A stretch of DNA of 64,000 bases from assembly GCF_017810075.1 (NCBI RefSeq), contig NZ_JADNYK010000001.1:744001-808000 (forward strand), in the 5' to 3' direction. The stretch is from Pseudozobellia sp. WGM2. GTDB taxonomy: Bacteria; Bacteroidota; Bacteroidia; Flavobacteriales; Flavobacteriaceae. The notes beneath the pieces are model-generated. The model made no database searches and was not told where the DNA came from. It saw only the letters and a list, made by a program, of their open reading frames with translations. This document shows, piece by piece, positions 18,819-28,680 of this stretch (position 1 is the first letter of the stretch; each line of letters starts with the position of its first letter). The position numbers were made by a program, and so were the translations under genes.

Positions 18819-20294
18819 TTATACAATGGGCTTCATGGCGGTCATCGAAGCACGTAACCTCGAACCAACCACTTCTACCGGATGCTCACGTAATACTTTG
18901 TTTACCGCAATCAATTTTGCGTTATCTACACCAAGACCTTTGCCTTCTGCATATGAAGTTCCGATTACATCGGTATCGATTTTTTTCATAAAATCGGCCA
19001 ATAAAGGTTTACAGGCATGATCGAACAAATAACAACCATATTCAGCCGTATCAGAAATAACACGGTTCATTTCGAACAATTTCTTTCTTGCGATTGTATT
19101 TGCAATAAGTGGCGTTTCGTGTAATGACTCGTAGTAAGCAGACTCACCAATAATACCTGATTCTGTCATACTCTCATAAGCCAACTCAACACCAGCTCTA
19201 ACCATAGCAATCATTAATACCCCATTGTCATAAAACTCTTGTTCAGAAATTTCCACATCACCGGCAGGTGTTTTTTCAAACGAAGTTTCACCGGTCTCGG
19301 CTCTCCAGCCCAATAAGTTCTTATCATCATTGGCCCAATCTTCCATCATTGTTTTTGAAAAATGGCCGGTCATGATATCGTCCATATGCTTTTGAAAAAG
19401 AGGACGCATGATTTCTTTCAGTTCTTCGGAAAGTTCGAATGCCTTTATTTTTGCTGGGTTTGAAAGGCGATCCATCATATTGGTGATACCCCCGTACTTC
19501 ATACCTTCGGTAATGGTTTCCCACCCGTACTGAATAAGTTTTGAAGCATAGCCGGCATCAACGCCTTTCTCGATCATTTTATCGAAACACAAAATGCTAC
19601 CTGTTTGTAACAATCCGCATAAGATGGTCTGTTCTCCCATTAAATCGGACTTTACCTCGGCAACAAAAGAAGACTCAAGTACACCTGCTCTGTGACCACC
19701 AGTAGCAACTGCATACGCTTTCGCTTGTTCCAAACCTTTACCTTGTGGATCGTTATCTGGGTGTACTGCTATTAAGGTCGGTACACCGAAACCTCTTTTA
19801 TACTCTTCACGTACTTCTGAACCAGGGCACTTAGGCGCTACCATGATCACTGTTAGATCTTCACGAATTTGCATGCCTTCTTCAACTATATTAAACCCGT
19901 GGGAATAGGAAAGTGTAGCCCCTTCTTTCATTAATGGCATAACTGCTTTTATAACGCTAGTATGCTGCTTATCAGGAGTCAAGTTAATTACCAAATCGGC
20001 CGATGGCACCAATTCGTCATAAGTACCGACATTAAAACCATTTTCGGTCGCATTGATAAAAGATTGACGCTTTTCTTTGATTGCACCCTCACGAAGGGTA
20101 TAAGAAATATCCAATCCTGAATCACGCATGTTCAACCCTTGATTCAAACCTTGGGCACCGCAACCCACGATTACTATTTTTTTTCCCTTTAAAGCGGATA
20201 CACCATCGGAAAACTCCGAAGCTTCCATAAATCTACATTTTCCCAGCTGGGTCAGTTGATCTCTTAACGATAGTGTATTGAAGTAATTTGCCAT
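18819..20294 (-). CDS. ilvC: Ketol-acid reductoisomerase
   Basis: NADPH-dependent isomeroreductase of valine and isoleucine synthesis. The Rossmann motif is [21 protein letters not shown], and the duplicated C-terminal knotted domain makes it the long form (491 aa, the length of the E. coli enzyme). The ATG at 20294 ([10 protein letters not shown]) is preferred; an in-frame GTG at 20327 would add 11 atypical residues. The gap to ilvN is about 112 bases and holds a small palindrome (20318-20330). Confidence 0.97.
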   Translation of the reverse strand: MANYFNTLSLRDQLTQLGKCRFMEASEFSDGVSALKGKKIVIVGCGAQGLNQGLNMRDSGLDISYTLREGAIKEKRQSFINATENGFNVGTYDELVPSADLVINLTPDKQHTSVIKAVMPLMKEGATLSYSHGFNIVEEGMQIREDLTVIMVAPKCPGSEVREEYKRGFGVPTLIAVHPDNDPQGKGLEQAKAYAVATGGHRAGVLESSFVAEVKSDLMGEQTILCGLLQTGSILCFDKMIEKGVDAGYASKLIQYGWETITEGMKYGGITNMMDRLSNPAKIKAFELSEELKEIMRPLFQKHMDDIMTGHFSKTMMEDWANDDKNLLGWRAETGETSFEKTPAGDVEISEQEFYDNGVLMIAMVRAGVELAYESMTESGIIGESAYYESLHETPLIANTIARKKLFEMNRVISDTAEYGCYLFDHACKPLLADFMKKIDTDVIGTSYAEGKGLGVDNAKLIAVNKVLREHPVEVVGSRLRASMTAMKPIV

Positions 20295-20406
20295 AGATAA
20301 ATAATTTTTCTTTTCATCCTGTACCACAGGAAAACGTTCATTTATTGGTTATTATAGTTTTCGCCGAACGAAAATATACATATTAATAGAAAATTTCTTG
20401 ATTTAC

Positions 20407-20937
20407 TTATACCTCTTCATAAAATTCTTTAAGCAAGGCGGTAATTTGCATTTCTTCTTTAGATACCGAGATACGACCAGATCGCACAAATTGCATTATA
20501 CCAAACGGTTTCAACTGTTCGTACATATCATCGATCTCGTTTCTTCTACCCGACTTCGCAATAACGAAAAAGTCACGGGCCACAGTAACAATCTGCGAAT
20601 TGTTCTCTTTTATAATATTTTGGATTCTTCTCTCGTCGAACAATAGGTTCGAAGCAATTTTGAAAAGGGCCGACTCTTGATATATCGTCTCCTCATCCGT
20701 ATGGTAAAAAGCCTTGATTACCTCAATTTGCTTCTCAATCTGACCTACTATATTACGTACCCATTTGTCGGTGGTATTCACGACAATGGTAAACTTTGAA
20801 ACCCCATCGATTTCAGATTTTGAGACGTTCAGACTCTCAATATTGATATGACGCTTTAAAAATATACCGGATATCCTATTTAATAGGCCAACGTTGTTCT
20901 CGGAATAAACCGATATTGTAAACCATTGTTTTTTCAT
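20407..20937 (-). CDS. ilvN: Acetolactate synthase small (regulatory) subunit
   Basis: ACT-domain regulatory subunit for IlvB that confers valine feedback. The N-terminal ACT domain shows FTISVYSENNVGLLNRISGIFLKR followed by INIESLNV. The C-terminal domain is also present (176 aa). ATG at 20937 is chosen over the adjacent GTG at 20940. It lies in the ilv operon after an inserted methyltransferase gene, with a repeat element just upstream. Confidence 0.95.
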   Translation of the reverse strand: MKKQWFTISVYSENNVGLLNRISGIFLKRHINIESLNVSKSEIDGVSKFTIVVNTTDKWVRNIVGQIEKQIEVIKAFYHTDEETIYQESALFKIASNLLFDERRIQNIIKENNSQIVTVARDFFVIAKSGRRNEIDDMYEQLKPFGIMQFVRSGRISVSKEEMQITALLKEFYEEV

Positions 20938-20954
20938 CACTTACTGCATATAAT

Positions 20955-21011
20955 CGGTCGAGCGCAGTCGATTAATTAATTTTATAAAACCGCTCGACTG
21001 CGCTCGAGCGG
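20955..21011. repeat. GC-rich nested inverted repeat (REP-like)
   Basis: Thirteen-base perfect arms TCGAGCGCAGTCG (20958-20970) and CGACTGCGCTCGA (20995-21007), separated by 24 AT-rich bases. A second, overlapping hairpin CCGCTCGA/TCGAGCGG (20990-20997 with 21004-21011, six-base loop) can form instead. The GC content contrasts with the surroundings. It lies between the methyltransferase and ilvN coding regions and resembles interspersed repeat units; copy number cannot be checked here. Confidence 0.8.
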
Positions 21012-21048
21012 TCATGTTTAATTTTTAAAGGCTACAGATAAAGTCACC

Positions 21049-21630
21049 CTATTTGTTTCTTACCGCAATTATCAACCCTGTAGACCAGTTCATTTTGGTC
21101 AAGGTGAAATTTTCTTTCTTCTCTAAATAATCGACTAATCTAGATACGTTTTCATGATGTCCGTTAGGCCAATTGGGTTGGGCAACCATATCGTCAATAA
21201 TATAAAATCCGCCCACATTGACCATATCTAAAATCTCGTCTATCTCACTATATTTTCCGGGCCAGGCGTCGGCAAATATTAAATCGAATTTACGATCAGA
21301 ATTGTTTTTTATCCACTGAGCACCATCGGCACAAATAAGTCTTAATCTGGTATCCCTACCAAAATACTCTTCAGCAATAGCAATCAGTTTTTCATCATTA
21401 TCTACTGATGTTAATAGCGATTCGGTATTCATACCATCTAACATCCAAGCCAAACTTAAACCGATACCCGTACCTAGCTCTAAAAAATCTCCGCCAGGTT
21501 TTGAAGCGACCAAAGTTTTCAGAAAAGTACCTATATAGATATCTGAAGGCATCGTAAAACCGATTTCCTTCGATTTTCGCACCATTGCTTTATAACTTTT
21601 CGGAATGTCTAGAATGTTTGAATCTACCAT
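21049..21630 (-). CDS. Class I SAM-dependent methyltransferase in the ilv operon
   Basis: Predicted O-methyltransferase-like protein, 193 aa. The SAM-binding motif I is FLELGTGIGLSLAWML, followed by an acidic loop (TSVDNDEKLI), the motif IV-like DLIFADAWPGKY and GGFYIIDDM. No signal peptide. It lies 39 bases after ilvB and 108 bases before ilvN, in the same direction, so it is probably co-transcribed with branched-chain amino acid genes. Its substrate is unknown, and no established role in that pathway exists. Confidence 0.88.
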   Translation of the reverse strand: MVDSNILDIPKSYKAMVRKSKEIGFTMPSDIYIGTFLKTLVASKPGGDFLELGTGIGLSLAWMLDGMNTESLLTSVDNDEKLIAIAEEYFGRDTRLRLICADGAQWIKNNSDRKFDLIFADAWPGKYSEIDEILDMVNVGGFYIIDDMVAQPNWPNGHHENVSRLVDYLEKKENFTLTKMNWSTGLIIAVRNK

Positions 21631-21669
21631 GACCGTATACCTAAATTTTTACCAAAAATTCTACGAGGA

Positions 21670-23403
21670 TTATTTTAGACGGACATCGGATACCGAAGCA
21701 CCCGAAGGTATCATTGGGAAAACATTATCTTCTTTTTCAACTTTTACCTCTAGAAAGTAAGGGTTTTTAGAAGCTATCATTTCTTCGATAGTCGATTGCA
21801 AGTCTTCTCTTTTACTAATTCGCTTTGATTCGATATGGTAGCCCTCCGCAATTTTTACAAAATCAGGATTCACCATAACTGTAGATGCATATCTTCTATC
21901 AAAAAACAGCTCTTGCCATTGTCGTACCATACCCAAGTGGTCATTGTTCAAAACCACAATTTTTACAGGAACGTTATGTTGAAAAATCACCCCCAATTCT
22001 TGAATGGTCATTTGATAACCTCCGTCACCGATTATTGCCACAACTTCGCGATCCATAGCACCCATTTTGGCACCGATAGCCGCAGGAAGAGCAAACCCCA
22101 TCGTACCTAAACCGCCGGAGGTAATATTACTTTTCGATTCTTTAAATTTAGCGTACCTACAACCTATCATTTGGTGCTGACCCACATCGGTTACAATAAC
22201 CGCTTTATTTCCAGAAGCTATATTGATTTGCTCGATAACTTCGCCCATGGTCAACCCTTCTTTCGTTGGGTGTATATCATTTTTGATAACCGCCTCAAAT
22301 TCTACCTCATACTTCTTCTTGAACTCATTGTGCCACTCTTCATGGCTATTTTCGTTTACCAATGGTAATATTAGGTCTAAGGTTTCTTTAGAATTTCCTA
22401 ACACGGCAACATCTGCACGTACATTTTTATTGACTTCTGCCTTGTCTATTTCAAAATGAATAACCTTTGCTTGTTTTGCGTAGGTATCAAGATTTCCTGT
22501 AACACGGTCATCAAAACGCATTCCTATAGCAATCAAAAGGTCGCACTCATTGGTCAACACATTTGGGCCATAATTACCATGCATACCCACCATACCTACA
22601 TTCAGAGGGTGGTCAGAATCAATAGCGGAAGCCCCCATAATTGTCCACGCTGCAGGTATACCTGTTTTTTCAACAAAAGCTTTCAACTCTTCTTCTGCCT
22701 TGCCCAAAATAACACCTTGCCCCCATACTATCATTGGCTTTTTAGCGCTATTTATAAGGTCTGCAGCAGCCTCAATCGCTTTTACATCTGGTTTAGGAAC
22801 TGGATTATAACTACGGACCGCCGTGCATTTCTCATAGATAAACTCAAATTCATCAATTTGAGCATTCTTGGTTATATCGACCAATACCGGACCTGGTCTA
22901 CCGGTCTTCGCGATATAAAAGGCCTTGGCCATTATCTCAGGTATTTCCTCTGCCTTTGTAATTTGATAGTTCCATTTTGTGACCGGAGTTGAAATACCAA
23001 TAATGTCCGTCTCCTGAAAGGCATCAGAACCTAAAAGGGCGCGCGTCACCTGGCCTGTGATACAAACCATTGGAGTCGAATCAATTTGTGCATCTGCCAA
23101 ACCCGTAACCAAATTGGTCGCTCCAGGACCAGATGTGGCCATGGCCACACCCACTCTGCCGGAAACTCGAGCATACCCTTGAGCAGCATGCGTAGCGCCT
23201 TGTTCATGACGAGTCAATATATGCGTAAGTTTGTCTTGAAACTTGTAGAGTTCATCGTAAACAGGCATTATCGCCCCACCGGGATAACCATATAATATAT
23301 CGACGCCTTCAGCCAATAAACAATGAATAATGGCTTCTGCACCCGTTATTTTAAGTTTAGTTTTATTTTGAGGCTCTTCGGTCTTCATCTTAACTATTTC
23401 CAT
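21670..23403 (-). CDS. ilvB: Acetolactate synthase large (catalytic) subunit
   Basis: TPP/FAD enzyme that makes 2-acetolactate or 2-aceto-2-hydroxybutyrate. Seen: the TPP-activating glutamate region GYPGGAIMPVYDEL...HEQGATHAAQGYARVSG, the FAD-domain FDDRVTGNLD, and the TPP pyrophosphate motif GDGGYQMTIQELG...NNDHLGMVRQWQELFF. The ATG at 23403 (577 aa) is chosen; a second ATG at 23388 is equally possible, and the in-frame TTG at 23415 is less likely. Second gene of the ilv operon. Confidence 0.97.
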   Translation of the reverse strand: MEIVKMKTEEPQNKTKLKITGAEAIIHCLLAEGVDILYGYPGGAIMPVYDELYKFQDKLTHILTRHEQGATHAAQGYARVSGRVGVAMATSGPGATNLVTGLADAQIDSTPMVCITGQVTRALLGSDAFQETDIIGISTPVTKWNYQITKAEEIPEIMAKAFYIAKTGRPGPVLVDITKNAQIDEFEFIYEKCTAVRSYNPVPKPDVKAIEAAADLINSAKKPMIVWGQGVILGKAEEELKAFVEKTGIPAAWTIMGASAIDSDHPLNVGMVGMHGNYGPNVLTNECDLLIAIGMRFDDRVTGNLDTYAKQAKVIHFEIDKAEVNKNVRADVAVLGNSKETLDLILPLVNENSHEEWHNEFKKKYEVEFEAVIKNDIHPTKEGLTMGEVIEQINIASGNKAVIVTDVGQHQMIGCRYAKFKESKSNITSGGLGTMGFALPAAIGAKMGAMDREVVAIIGDGGYQMTIQELGVIFQHNVPVKIVVLNNDHLGMVRQWQELFFDRRYASTVMVNPDFVKIAEGYHIESKRISKREDLQSTIEEMIASKNPYFLEVKVEKEDNVFPMIPSGASVSDVRLK

Positions 23404-23505
23404 CTTTACGTTCAAGTATTAGTGCTTTTAGTCTTTGAAATGCAGACTAACCGGACACGTATTTAAACAATAAGAAATTTAATTTCTTTTTATAACTTTT
23501 CAATC

Positions 23506-25188
23506 TTAAAACTCATCGGTAACGCAACCTTTAGAGGCCGAAGAAACCGTTTTAGCATACTTATAGAGCACACCCCTATCGAACTTGAGCTTAGGTGCTT
23601 TCCACTTTCTTCTTCGCTCCTCTAAGACTTCATCACTAATATCAATATCTATAGTATTTTTTACGGCATCTATAACAATGGTATCCCCATTCTCTATCAA
23701 GGCGATATTTCCTCCTACTTGAGCTTCCGGAGCTACATGGCCTACTACGAAACCGTGCGAACCACCAGAAAATCTTCCGTCGGTTATAAGGGCAACATCT
23801 TTACCTAAGCCTGCCCCCATGATTGAAGAAGTAGGTTTTAACATCTCTGGCATACCAGGCGCACCTTTTGGTCCCTCATAACGAATGATAACCACATCAC
23901 CCTTTTTCACTTTACCACTTTTTATACCTTCATTGACCGCAATTTCACTGTCAAAAACATTTGCAGGGCCCGTAAAAGACAATCCTTCTTTGCCGGTTAT
24001 TTTAGCTACTGCACCCTCAGTCGCCAAGTTGCCAAAAAGAATTCTAATATGACCCGATTCTTTTATCGGTTTTTCAACGGTACGTATAATATCTTGCCCC
24101 TCATCTAACTCTGGAGCATCTGCTAAATTTTCAGCAAGTGTCTTACCTGTAACCGTTAAACAGTCGCCATGTAACATGCCTTGTGCCAACATGTACTTTA
24201 AGACACCGGGCACGCCACCTACCCCATGTAAATCTTCCATCGAATAGCGACCGCTAGGTTTCAAATCTGCCAATAACGGAGTAGAATCACTTATTCTCTG
24301 GAAATCAGCTAATGTAAATTCAATTTTAGCCGCTTTTGCTATGGCCAAGAAGTGAAGTACCGCGTTGGTAGACCCTCCTAAAATCGTGACCAATCGAATA
24401 GCATTCTCCAAAGATTTTTTGGTAACAATATCCGAAGGTTTAATATCTTTTTCGAGCAACAATCTTAAAGCTTCACCAGCTTTGATACATTCCGCCTCTT
24501 TTAGGTTTCCATCACTAACCGCCGGATTGGAAGAATTGAACGGTAATGACATACCTAAGGCCTCTATTGCAGAAGCCATAGTGTTTGCCGTATACATTCC
24601 ACCGCAAGCACCAGCACCTGGGCAAGCTTTATGAATGACCTCTTTATATTCCTTTTCATCTATTTTACCGGCAACTTTCTGACCAAAAGCCTCGAAAGCT
24701 GATATAATATCCAATTTCTTTCCATCATGGCAACCAGAAGCGATGGTGCCACCATAAACCAAAACTGAAGGTCGATTTAACCTCAGCTGTGCCATTAAAG
24801 CACCCGGCATGTTCTTATCGCAACCAACTACCGTAACAAGACCATCGTAGCCCATAGCTTCAACAACGGTCTCCATTGAATCGGCAATAATGTCTCTAGA
24901 TGGTAAAGAAAATCGCATACCCGGTGTACCGTTAGAAATACCATCACTAACCCCGATGGTATTAAAAATCAAACCAACCAAATCGGCTTGCTGAGTACCT
25001 TTTTTTACTTGCAATGCCAAATCATTAAGGTGCATATTACAAGGATTGCCCTCGTAACCAGTACTTGCTATACCTATCAGAGGTTTTTTTAAATCGTCAT
25101 CTGTTAGACCAATAGCATGAAGCATGGCCTGGGCTGCCGGTAAAGTAGGATCTTGTGTTACGCTGTGACTAAATTTCTTCAAATTCAT
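23506..25188 (-). CDS. ilvD: Dihydroxy-acid dehydratase
   Basis: Iron-sulfur dehydratase, third shared step of valine/isoleucine synthesis. Cluster cysteines are visible in [16 protein letters not shown] and [17 protein letters not shown]; the C-terminus has the [21 protein letters not shown] signature. Length 560 aa is normal. First gene of the ilv operon; ilvB follows after about 100 bases. ATG at 25188. Confidence 0.98.
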   Translation of the reverse strand: MNLKKFSHSVTQDPTLPAAQAMLHAIGLTDDDLKKPLIGIASTGYEGNPCNMHLNDLALQVKKGTQQADLVGLIFNTIGVSDGISNGTPGMRFSLPSRDIIADSMETVVEAMGYDGLVTVVGCDKNMPGALMAQLRLNRPSVLVYGGTIASGCHDGKKLDIISAFEAFGQKVAGKIDEKEYKEVIHKACPGAGACGGMYTANTMASAIEALGMSLPFNSSNPAVSDGNLKEAECIKAGEALRLLLEKDIKPSDIVTKKSLENAIRLVTILGGSTNAVLHFLAIAKAAKIEFTLADFQRISDSTPLLADLKPSGRYSMEDLHGVGGVPGVLKYMLAQGMLHGDCLTVTGKTLAENLADAPELDEGQDIIRTVEKPIKESGHIRILFGNLATEGAVAKITGKEGLSFTGPANVFDSEIAVNEGIKSGKVKKGDVVIIRYEGPKGAPGMPEMLKPTSSIMGAGLGKDVALITDGRFSGGSHGFVVGHVAPEAQVGGNIALIENGDTIVIDAVKNTIDIDISDEVLEERRRKWKAPKLKFDRGVLYKYAKTVSSASKGCVTDEF

Positions 25189-25238
25189 TTATCAATAAAA
25201 AATTGGTTGTTCTTAAATGTATACTAACGGTTGTTATT

Positions 25239-25246
25239 CAAAGGTA
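25239..25246 (-). promoter_or_regulatory. Possible -7 element of the ilv operon promoter
   Basis: On the minus strand TACCTTTG matches TAnnTTTG, about 50 bases upstream of the ilvD ATG. No good TTTG -33 box was found at the expected distance, so the call is weak. Confidence 0.35.
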
Positions 25247-25422
25247 TAGTTTTATATAATTTTGTATCTGACGGGCAGCATATGTATCTAAATCCAATAA
25301 TAAATAATACAGATTAAATCGCTTATATTCAACAATTTAGGTGCAATATTTTATCATATTCAATTCATCTCTAAACTATCATACCCTATATTTAAATAAA
25401 AACTATGCACGTATATATCGAA

Positions 25423-25466
25423 AAAAACATAAAAGGCCTGTATCAATATGAGTTTGATACAGGCCT
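25423..25466 (-). terminator. Terminator downstream of pxpC
   Basis: Thirteen-base perfect stem (25434-25446 with 25454-25466, AGGCCTGTATCAA arms) with a seven-base loop. On the minus strand it is followed by a T-rich run (complement of the A run ending near 25427). It lies about 150 bases after the pxpC stop. Confidence 0.75.
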
Positions 25467-25615
25467 CTAAAGTCAATAGAATTCTATATCACCCCTCTAT
25501 AGGAATGACCAAGACCAGTACGACTTTAAGATATTTGCTAATCATAAGAACAATATTATATAAAATATGAAACTCTTCAAAGAGTCATCAAGAATAAATG
25601 TTTACTACATCTATT

Positions 25616-26455
25616 TTACTTCAACTTGAATCTCACTTTATCTCCATATTTTTTCTGGGCCATTATTGAAATGGCTTTATCTGAAAGTTGCAAGATTCTA
25701 GGGTATCCACCTGTTGTCTGGCCATCTTTCATGAGCACCATTATCTTGCCTGAAGGAGTTAACTGAACCGTACCAGGCAAAGTAGCCGAGGTAAGCATCG
25801 ATATTTCATGCCCAGGTATTTTTTCTTCCAATTGATAGGCCATTCGGTTATTTTCATTAGAAACGGTAAATTCTTTAGAGAACAACCATTCAAGTTGTTT
25901 GTCATTTAACAATTCGTATTCCGGACCAGCCGAAACTTTTAAAAGATTTTCTCCTAAAAACGAATCTAAGCGTAATTCGGTAATTTTTGGGTTGAAAACT
26001 GCGGTCTCAATGTAGTCGACAACATCTCTATCTTGTAAATGATTTTTTTTTGTGATACTCGAAAAAAAGGAACGACTGCCCAAGACTATTGGAGCTTGAA
26101 AACCATTTTTTACGGCTAGATATCCCCTAAATCCGCTTTCTAACTTACCAAAAGACAGAATATCACCCTTACCTATTTTTAGAACCTTATAATTAGCTAC
26201 TTCGTTATTATTTAAGGTTGCTGAAATATTTGCACCACCTATGGCAATAAAGGTAGCACGCTCAAATTGCAAGGTTGGCCCGGTCATGGTCATTTCCATA
26301 ACCGCATCTTCCTTTTTATTCTCTAACAAGGCGTTAATTTTGGTAGCTGAAAACGTATCCATATAGCCCGCTACGGGTACCCCTTTGTTCAGAAAACCAT
26401 AGCGCCCCTGATCTTGAATGGTGGTAAAAAGCCCGGCCTTTAAAACTTTAAGCAT
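25616..26455 (-). CDS. pxpC: 5-oxoprolinase subunit PxpC / biotin-dependent carboxyltransferase family
   Basis: Subunit of the PxpABC 5-oxoprolinase that cleaves pyroglutamate to glutamate with ATP. The N-terminus LKAGLFTTIQDQGRYGFLNKGVPVAGYMD is the KipA/PxpC hallmark, and PGTVQLTPSGKIMVLMKDGQTTGGYPRI is the conserved C-terminal stretch. At 279 aa it is somewhat shorter than many relatives. Its ATG overlaps the end of pxpB by eight bases. Last gene of pxpA-pxpB-pxpC. Confidence 0.92.
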   Translation of the reverse strand: MLKVLKAGLFTTIQDQGRYGFLNKGVPVAGYMDTFSATKINALLENKKEDAVMEMTMTGPTLQFERATFIAIGGANISATLNNNEVANYKVLKIGKGDILSFGKLESGFRGYLAVKNGFQAPIVLGSRSFFSSITKKNHLQDRDVVDYIETAVFNPKITELRLDSFLGENLLKVSAGPEYELLNDKQLEWLFSKEFTVSNENNRMAYQLEEKIPGHEISMLTSATLPGTVQLTPSGKIMVLMKDGQTTGGYPRILQLSDKAISIMAQKKYGDKVRFKLK

Positions 26456-27185
26456 CCAATTCTATTTTTTCTAACTTATATATACCTACTTCCCCTTCTA
26501 TTTTATGTAAATCGTACTCCGCTTTTTCGATACTATAAAACTGCACCTTATCTCCAACACTTATAAAACAAGGCTCCTCTTTTTTAGGGTCGAACATGGG
26601 TACCGAGCAATTGCCTATAATATTCCAACCTCCGGGAGACTGTTGAGGATAAATTCCTGTCTGTTTCCCTGCAAGACCCACAGCTCCCTTTAAGACTCTG
26701 CCTCTTGGTTGTGGTCTTCGGGGTATTTCCAAGTCTTTTGGCAATCCACCCAAATACATAAAGCCAGGTAAAAAGCCGATGCAATATAGTGTGTAAATAT
26801 GTGATGTATGCAACTGGATAACTTCACTCTCCGACAGGTTAAGATAACTTGCCACTTCTGGTAAATCTATGGCAAATTCGGAATCATAACAGACCGGTAA
26901 ACGCCAAAGGTATTTTTTATGGGTTGCCATCTCTTTGGCTTCACCATACCACTTTTTTAATTTTATTTCAAACTCATTGAAGTCAATGGGGTATTCTCTC
27001 TGAATAAGGGTGACCGAATTATAGGCAGGCACTACTTCCCAATTTTCATCTTTTAAACTGGCCTCGTTCAAATATCTGGTAAACCTAAGAATATCATCTA
27101 GAATTACTTCTTCGACTTGTGAAGGCCATTCGATTAATATTGCATGCACACCAAAAGGCCGTATTGAAATTTCAAAGGCACTCAC
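26448..27185 (-). CDS. pxpB: 5-oxoprolinase subunit PxpB (KipI-like)
   Basis: Partner of PxpC; belongs to the KipI/allophanate hydrolase subunit 1 family. Family motifs: HIYTLYCIGFLPGFMYLGGLP, the LEIPRRPQPRGRVLKGAVGLAGKQTGIYP block, and SPGGWNIIGNC. 245 aa. It starts with GTG at 27185, forming a GTGA overlap with the pxpA stop, which implies coupled translation. Confidence 0.93.
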   Translation of the reverse strand: MSAFEISIRPFGVHAILIEWPSQVEEVILDDILRFTRYLNEASLKDENWEVVPAYNSVTLIQREYPIDFNEFEIKLKKWYGEAKEMATHKKYLWRLPVCYDSEFAIDLPEVASYLNLSESEVIQLHTSHIYTLYCIGFLPGFMYLGGLPKDLEIPRRPQPRGRVLKGAVGLAGKQTGIYPQQSPGGWNIIGNCSVPMFDPKKEEPCFISVGDKVQFYSIEKAEYDLHKIEGEVGIYKLEKIELDA

Positions 27186-27910
27186 TTGATTCTGGGATTA
27201 GGGTTTGGAAACTGTTGCCTAATATACGACACTATTTCAAATGCCGCCGAAGTATCACCATGAATACAAAAGGTATCTGCCTTTATTTCTTTCAATTCGC
27301 CATTAATAGTTTTTACTTGACCTTTATTTTTAATAAGTAGTATATGTTCTAAAACTTTCTGCGGATTTTTAATCAACGCATTTGAATTGCTACGAGCCAC
27401 TAAAGACAGGTCAGCATTATAATTTCTGTCGGCAAAAGCTTCATATTTGATTTGAAAACCTTGTTCTATCGCTTCATTTTCGATTTCAGAGCCATAGGGC
27501 ACCAATAAATGAGTCGTTGATTTATGTTCAACTATTGCGCTCAAAAATAACTTGGCCAGATGGCTATTTTTATTCATATCATTATATAGAGCCCCATGGG
27601 CTTTGATATGGTCTAATTGCACGTCTTCATTTTCTATAATATCAATTAGAGTACGTATTTGTTCCTTTATGCTTTTGACTAGCTTCTTTTCAGAAATATC
27701 TATAGAAACCCGCCCGAAATTATCGGGGTCTGGGTATGAAGGGTGTGCCCCAACTTTTACTTGATACTGTTTAGCGAGTCGAACAGTCTTCTCCATCGAA
27801 ACTTGGTCACCAATATGCCCCCCACAAGCTATACTACATGATGTTATCAACGGAAACAAACGTTCTTCACCTGCACTACTTTCACCTGCATCGCAATTGA
27901 TTTCGATCAT
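27182..27910 (-). CDS. pxpA: 5-oxoprolinase subunit PxpA (LamB/YcsF family)
   Basis: Catalytic-core subunit of the LamB/YcsF family. The N-terminal INCDAGES and the metal-site-like SIACGGHIGD segment correspond to the NxDLGE and ACGxHxGD motifs; VKVGAHPSYPDPDNFGR and KAHGALYN follow, and IHGDT lies near the end. 242 aa. Some consensus positions are diverged (SCSIACGGH rather than SANIACGFH), but the order pxpA-pxpB-pxpC supports the call. First gene of the operon. Confidence 0.9.
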   Translation of the reverse strand: MIEINCDAGESSAGEERLFPLITSCSIACGGHIGDQVSMEKTVRLAKQYQVKVGAHPSYPDPDNFGRVSIDISEKKLVKSIKEQIRTLIDIIENEDVQLDHIKAHGALYNDMNKNSHLAKLFLSAIVEHKSTTHLLVPYGSEIENEAIEQGFQIKYEAFADRNYNADLSLVARSNSNALIKNPQKVLEHILLIKNKGQVKTINGELKEIKADTFCIHGDTSAAFEIVSYIRQQFPNPNPRIK

Positions 27911-28220
27911 TTTAATTCTAATTTTAATTCAAGTATCTCGCTGAAAGATAAAAATAATTGGTGGGCTTAAAAACAAACAACATCAATGAAAAAAACTTAA
28001 AGTGAATGCAAGAACTTTCTTTCAGCAACCTTAATGAAAGCAAAGGTTTTCACCACAATTTTAACATTTTAACTTGCCGTTTATCTAAAAAAATGCAGTT
28101 CGTCTAAAAGTAGAGTGCCGTACATCGAGTATATATACTATTACAAAAAATAGAGGGTTATTATATTTCCAAATCGAACAAACCGGTCTTTAACCCCCCG
28201 GATAAAATTGACCTACTTAT
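27911..28220. other. 310-base divergent intergenic region
   Basis: Separates pxpA (minus) from the 28221 gene (plus). It contains the direct repeat at 28076-28106 and an AT-rich stretch (TATATATAC near 28130) that may hold a promoter. No additional ORF is convincing. Confidence 0.5.
28076..28106 (+). repeat. Direct repeat, 19-bp spacing (possible regulator site)
   Basis: GCCGTTTATCTA (28076-28087) and GCAGTTCGTCTA (28095-28106), separated by an A run. The two GTTnnTCTA cores are 19 bases apart. The form recalls LytTR-type binding sites, but the spacing is slightly short. It is upstream of the gene at 28221. Confidence 0.4.
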
Positions 28221-28664
28221 ATGGCTTGTGCAGAATGTAACAAACAACTCGATTACTCTGAAAATAAAAGGAGTATTGATTCTTTAGGTGTTGAGCTTTG
28301 CAGCTCACATTACAAACGAATGATTAAATTAATGAAGAGCCATAACACCCCAAAAGAGGCTATTCAGCTTTATTATGGTCTCAAGGAGGCAGGTGTAACC
28401 GCTATGCTAGAATGGTGGGATGGAACAAAATCTATTGATATCGCAATTTCAAGAGTTAAACTCAATATAGAAATCGATAGTGAATATCACATGATGACCC
28501 ACGAACAGGCCATTAATGATCTAGAGGAAGCTATGCATTCTTTTAAAAACGGATTTACAACTATACGAATACCCCATGTGCTCATAAAATATTATCTAAA
28601 AGAAACCGTTAATAACATTCTTGGAATCATGGAAGGGCTTCGTGTACACATAAAGGCCATCTAA
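28221..28664 (+). CDS. Putative zinc-finger plus PD-(D/E)XK (DUF559-like) protein
   Basis: Uncharacterised 147-aa protein. The N-terminus has CAEC (residues 3-6) and CSSH about 20 residues later, a possible treble-clef or zinc-ribbon knuckle. The C-terminal half reads like a small PD-(D/E)XK nuclease core: SIDIAI (candidate D), KLNIEIDSEYH (candidate E-x-D plus His), then NDLEEAMHSFKNGFTTIRIP, comparable with the vDiaip-kLaIEvDG-H pattern of DUF559/Vsr-like proteins. The missing classical K and the weak N-terminal Asp leave activity uncertain. A membrane protein gene follows after 16 bases. Confidence 0.6.
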   Translation: MACAECNKQLDYSENKRSIDSLGVELCSSHYKRMIKLMKSHNTPKEAIQLYYGLKEAGVTAMLEWWDGTKSIDIAISRVKLNIEIDSEYHMMTHEQAINDLEEAMHSFKNGFTTIRIPHVLIKYYLKETVNNILGIMEGLRVHIKAI

Positions 28665-28680
28665 CTTAAAAGCTTTCATC

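Larger units (their letters stand above)
25189..25615. other. 427-base intergenic region, ilvD to pxpC
   Basis: Holds the candidate ilvD promoter and the hairpin at 25434-25466. No further coding frame or structured RNA was recognised. Confidence 0.5.

Noticed and set aside
20318-20330. Palindrome CCTGT-ACC-ACAGG before ilvC
   Set aside because: Only five-base arms and no T run on the minus strand; too weak to call a terminator or attenuator.
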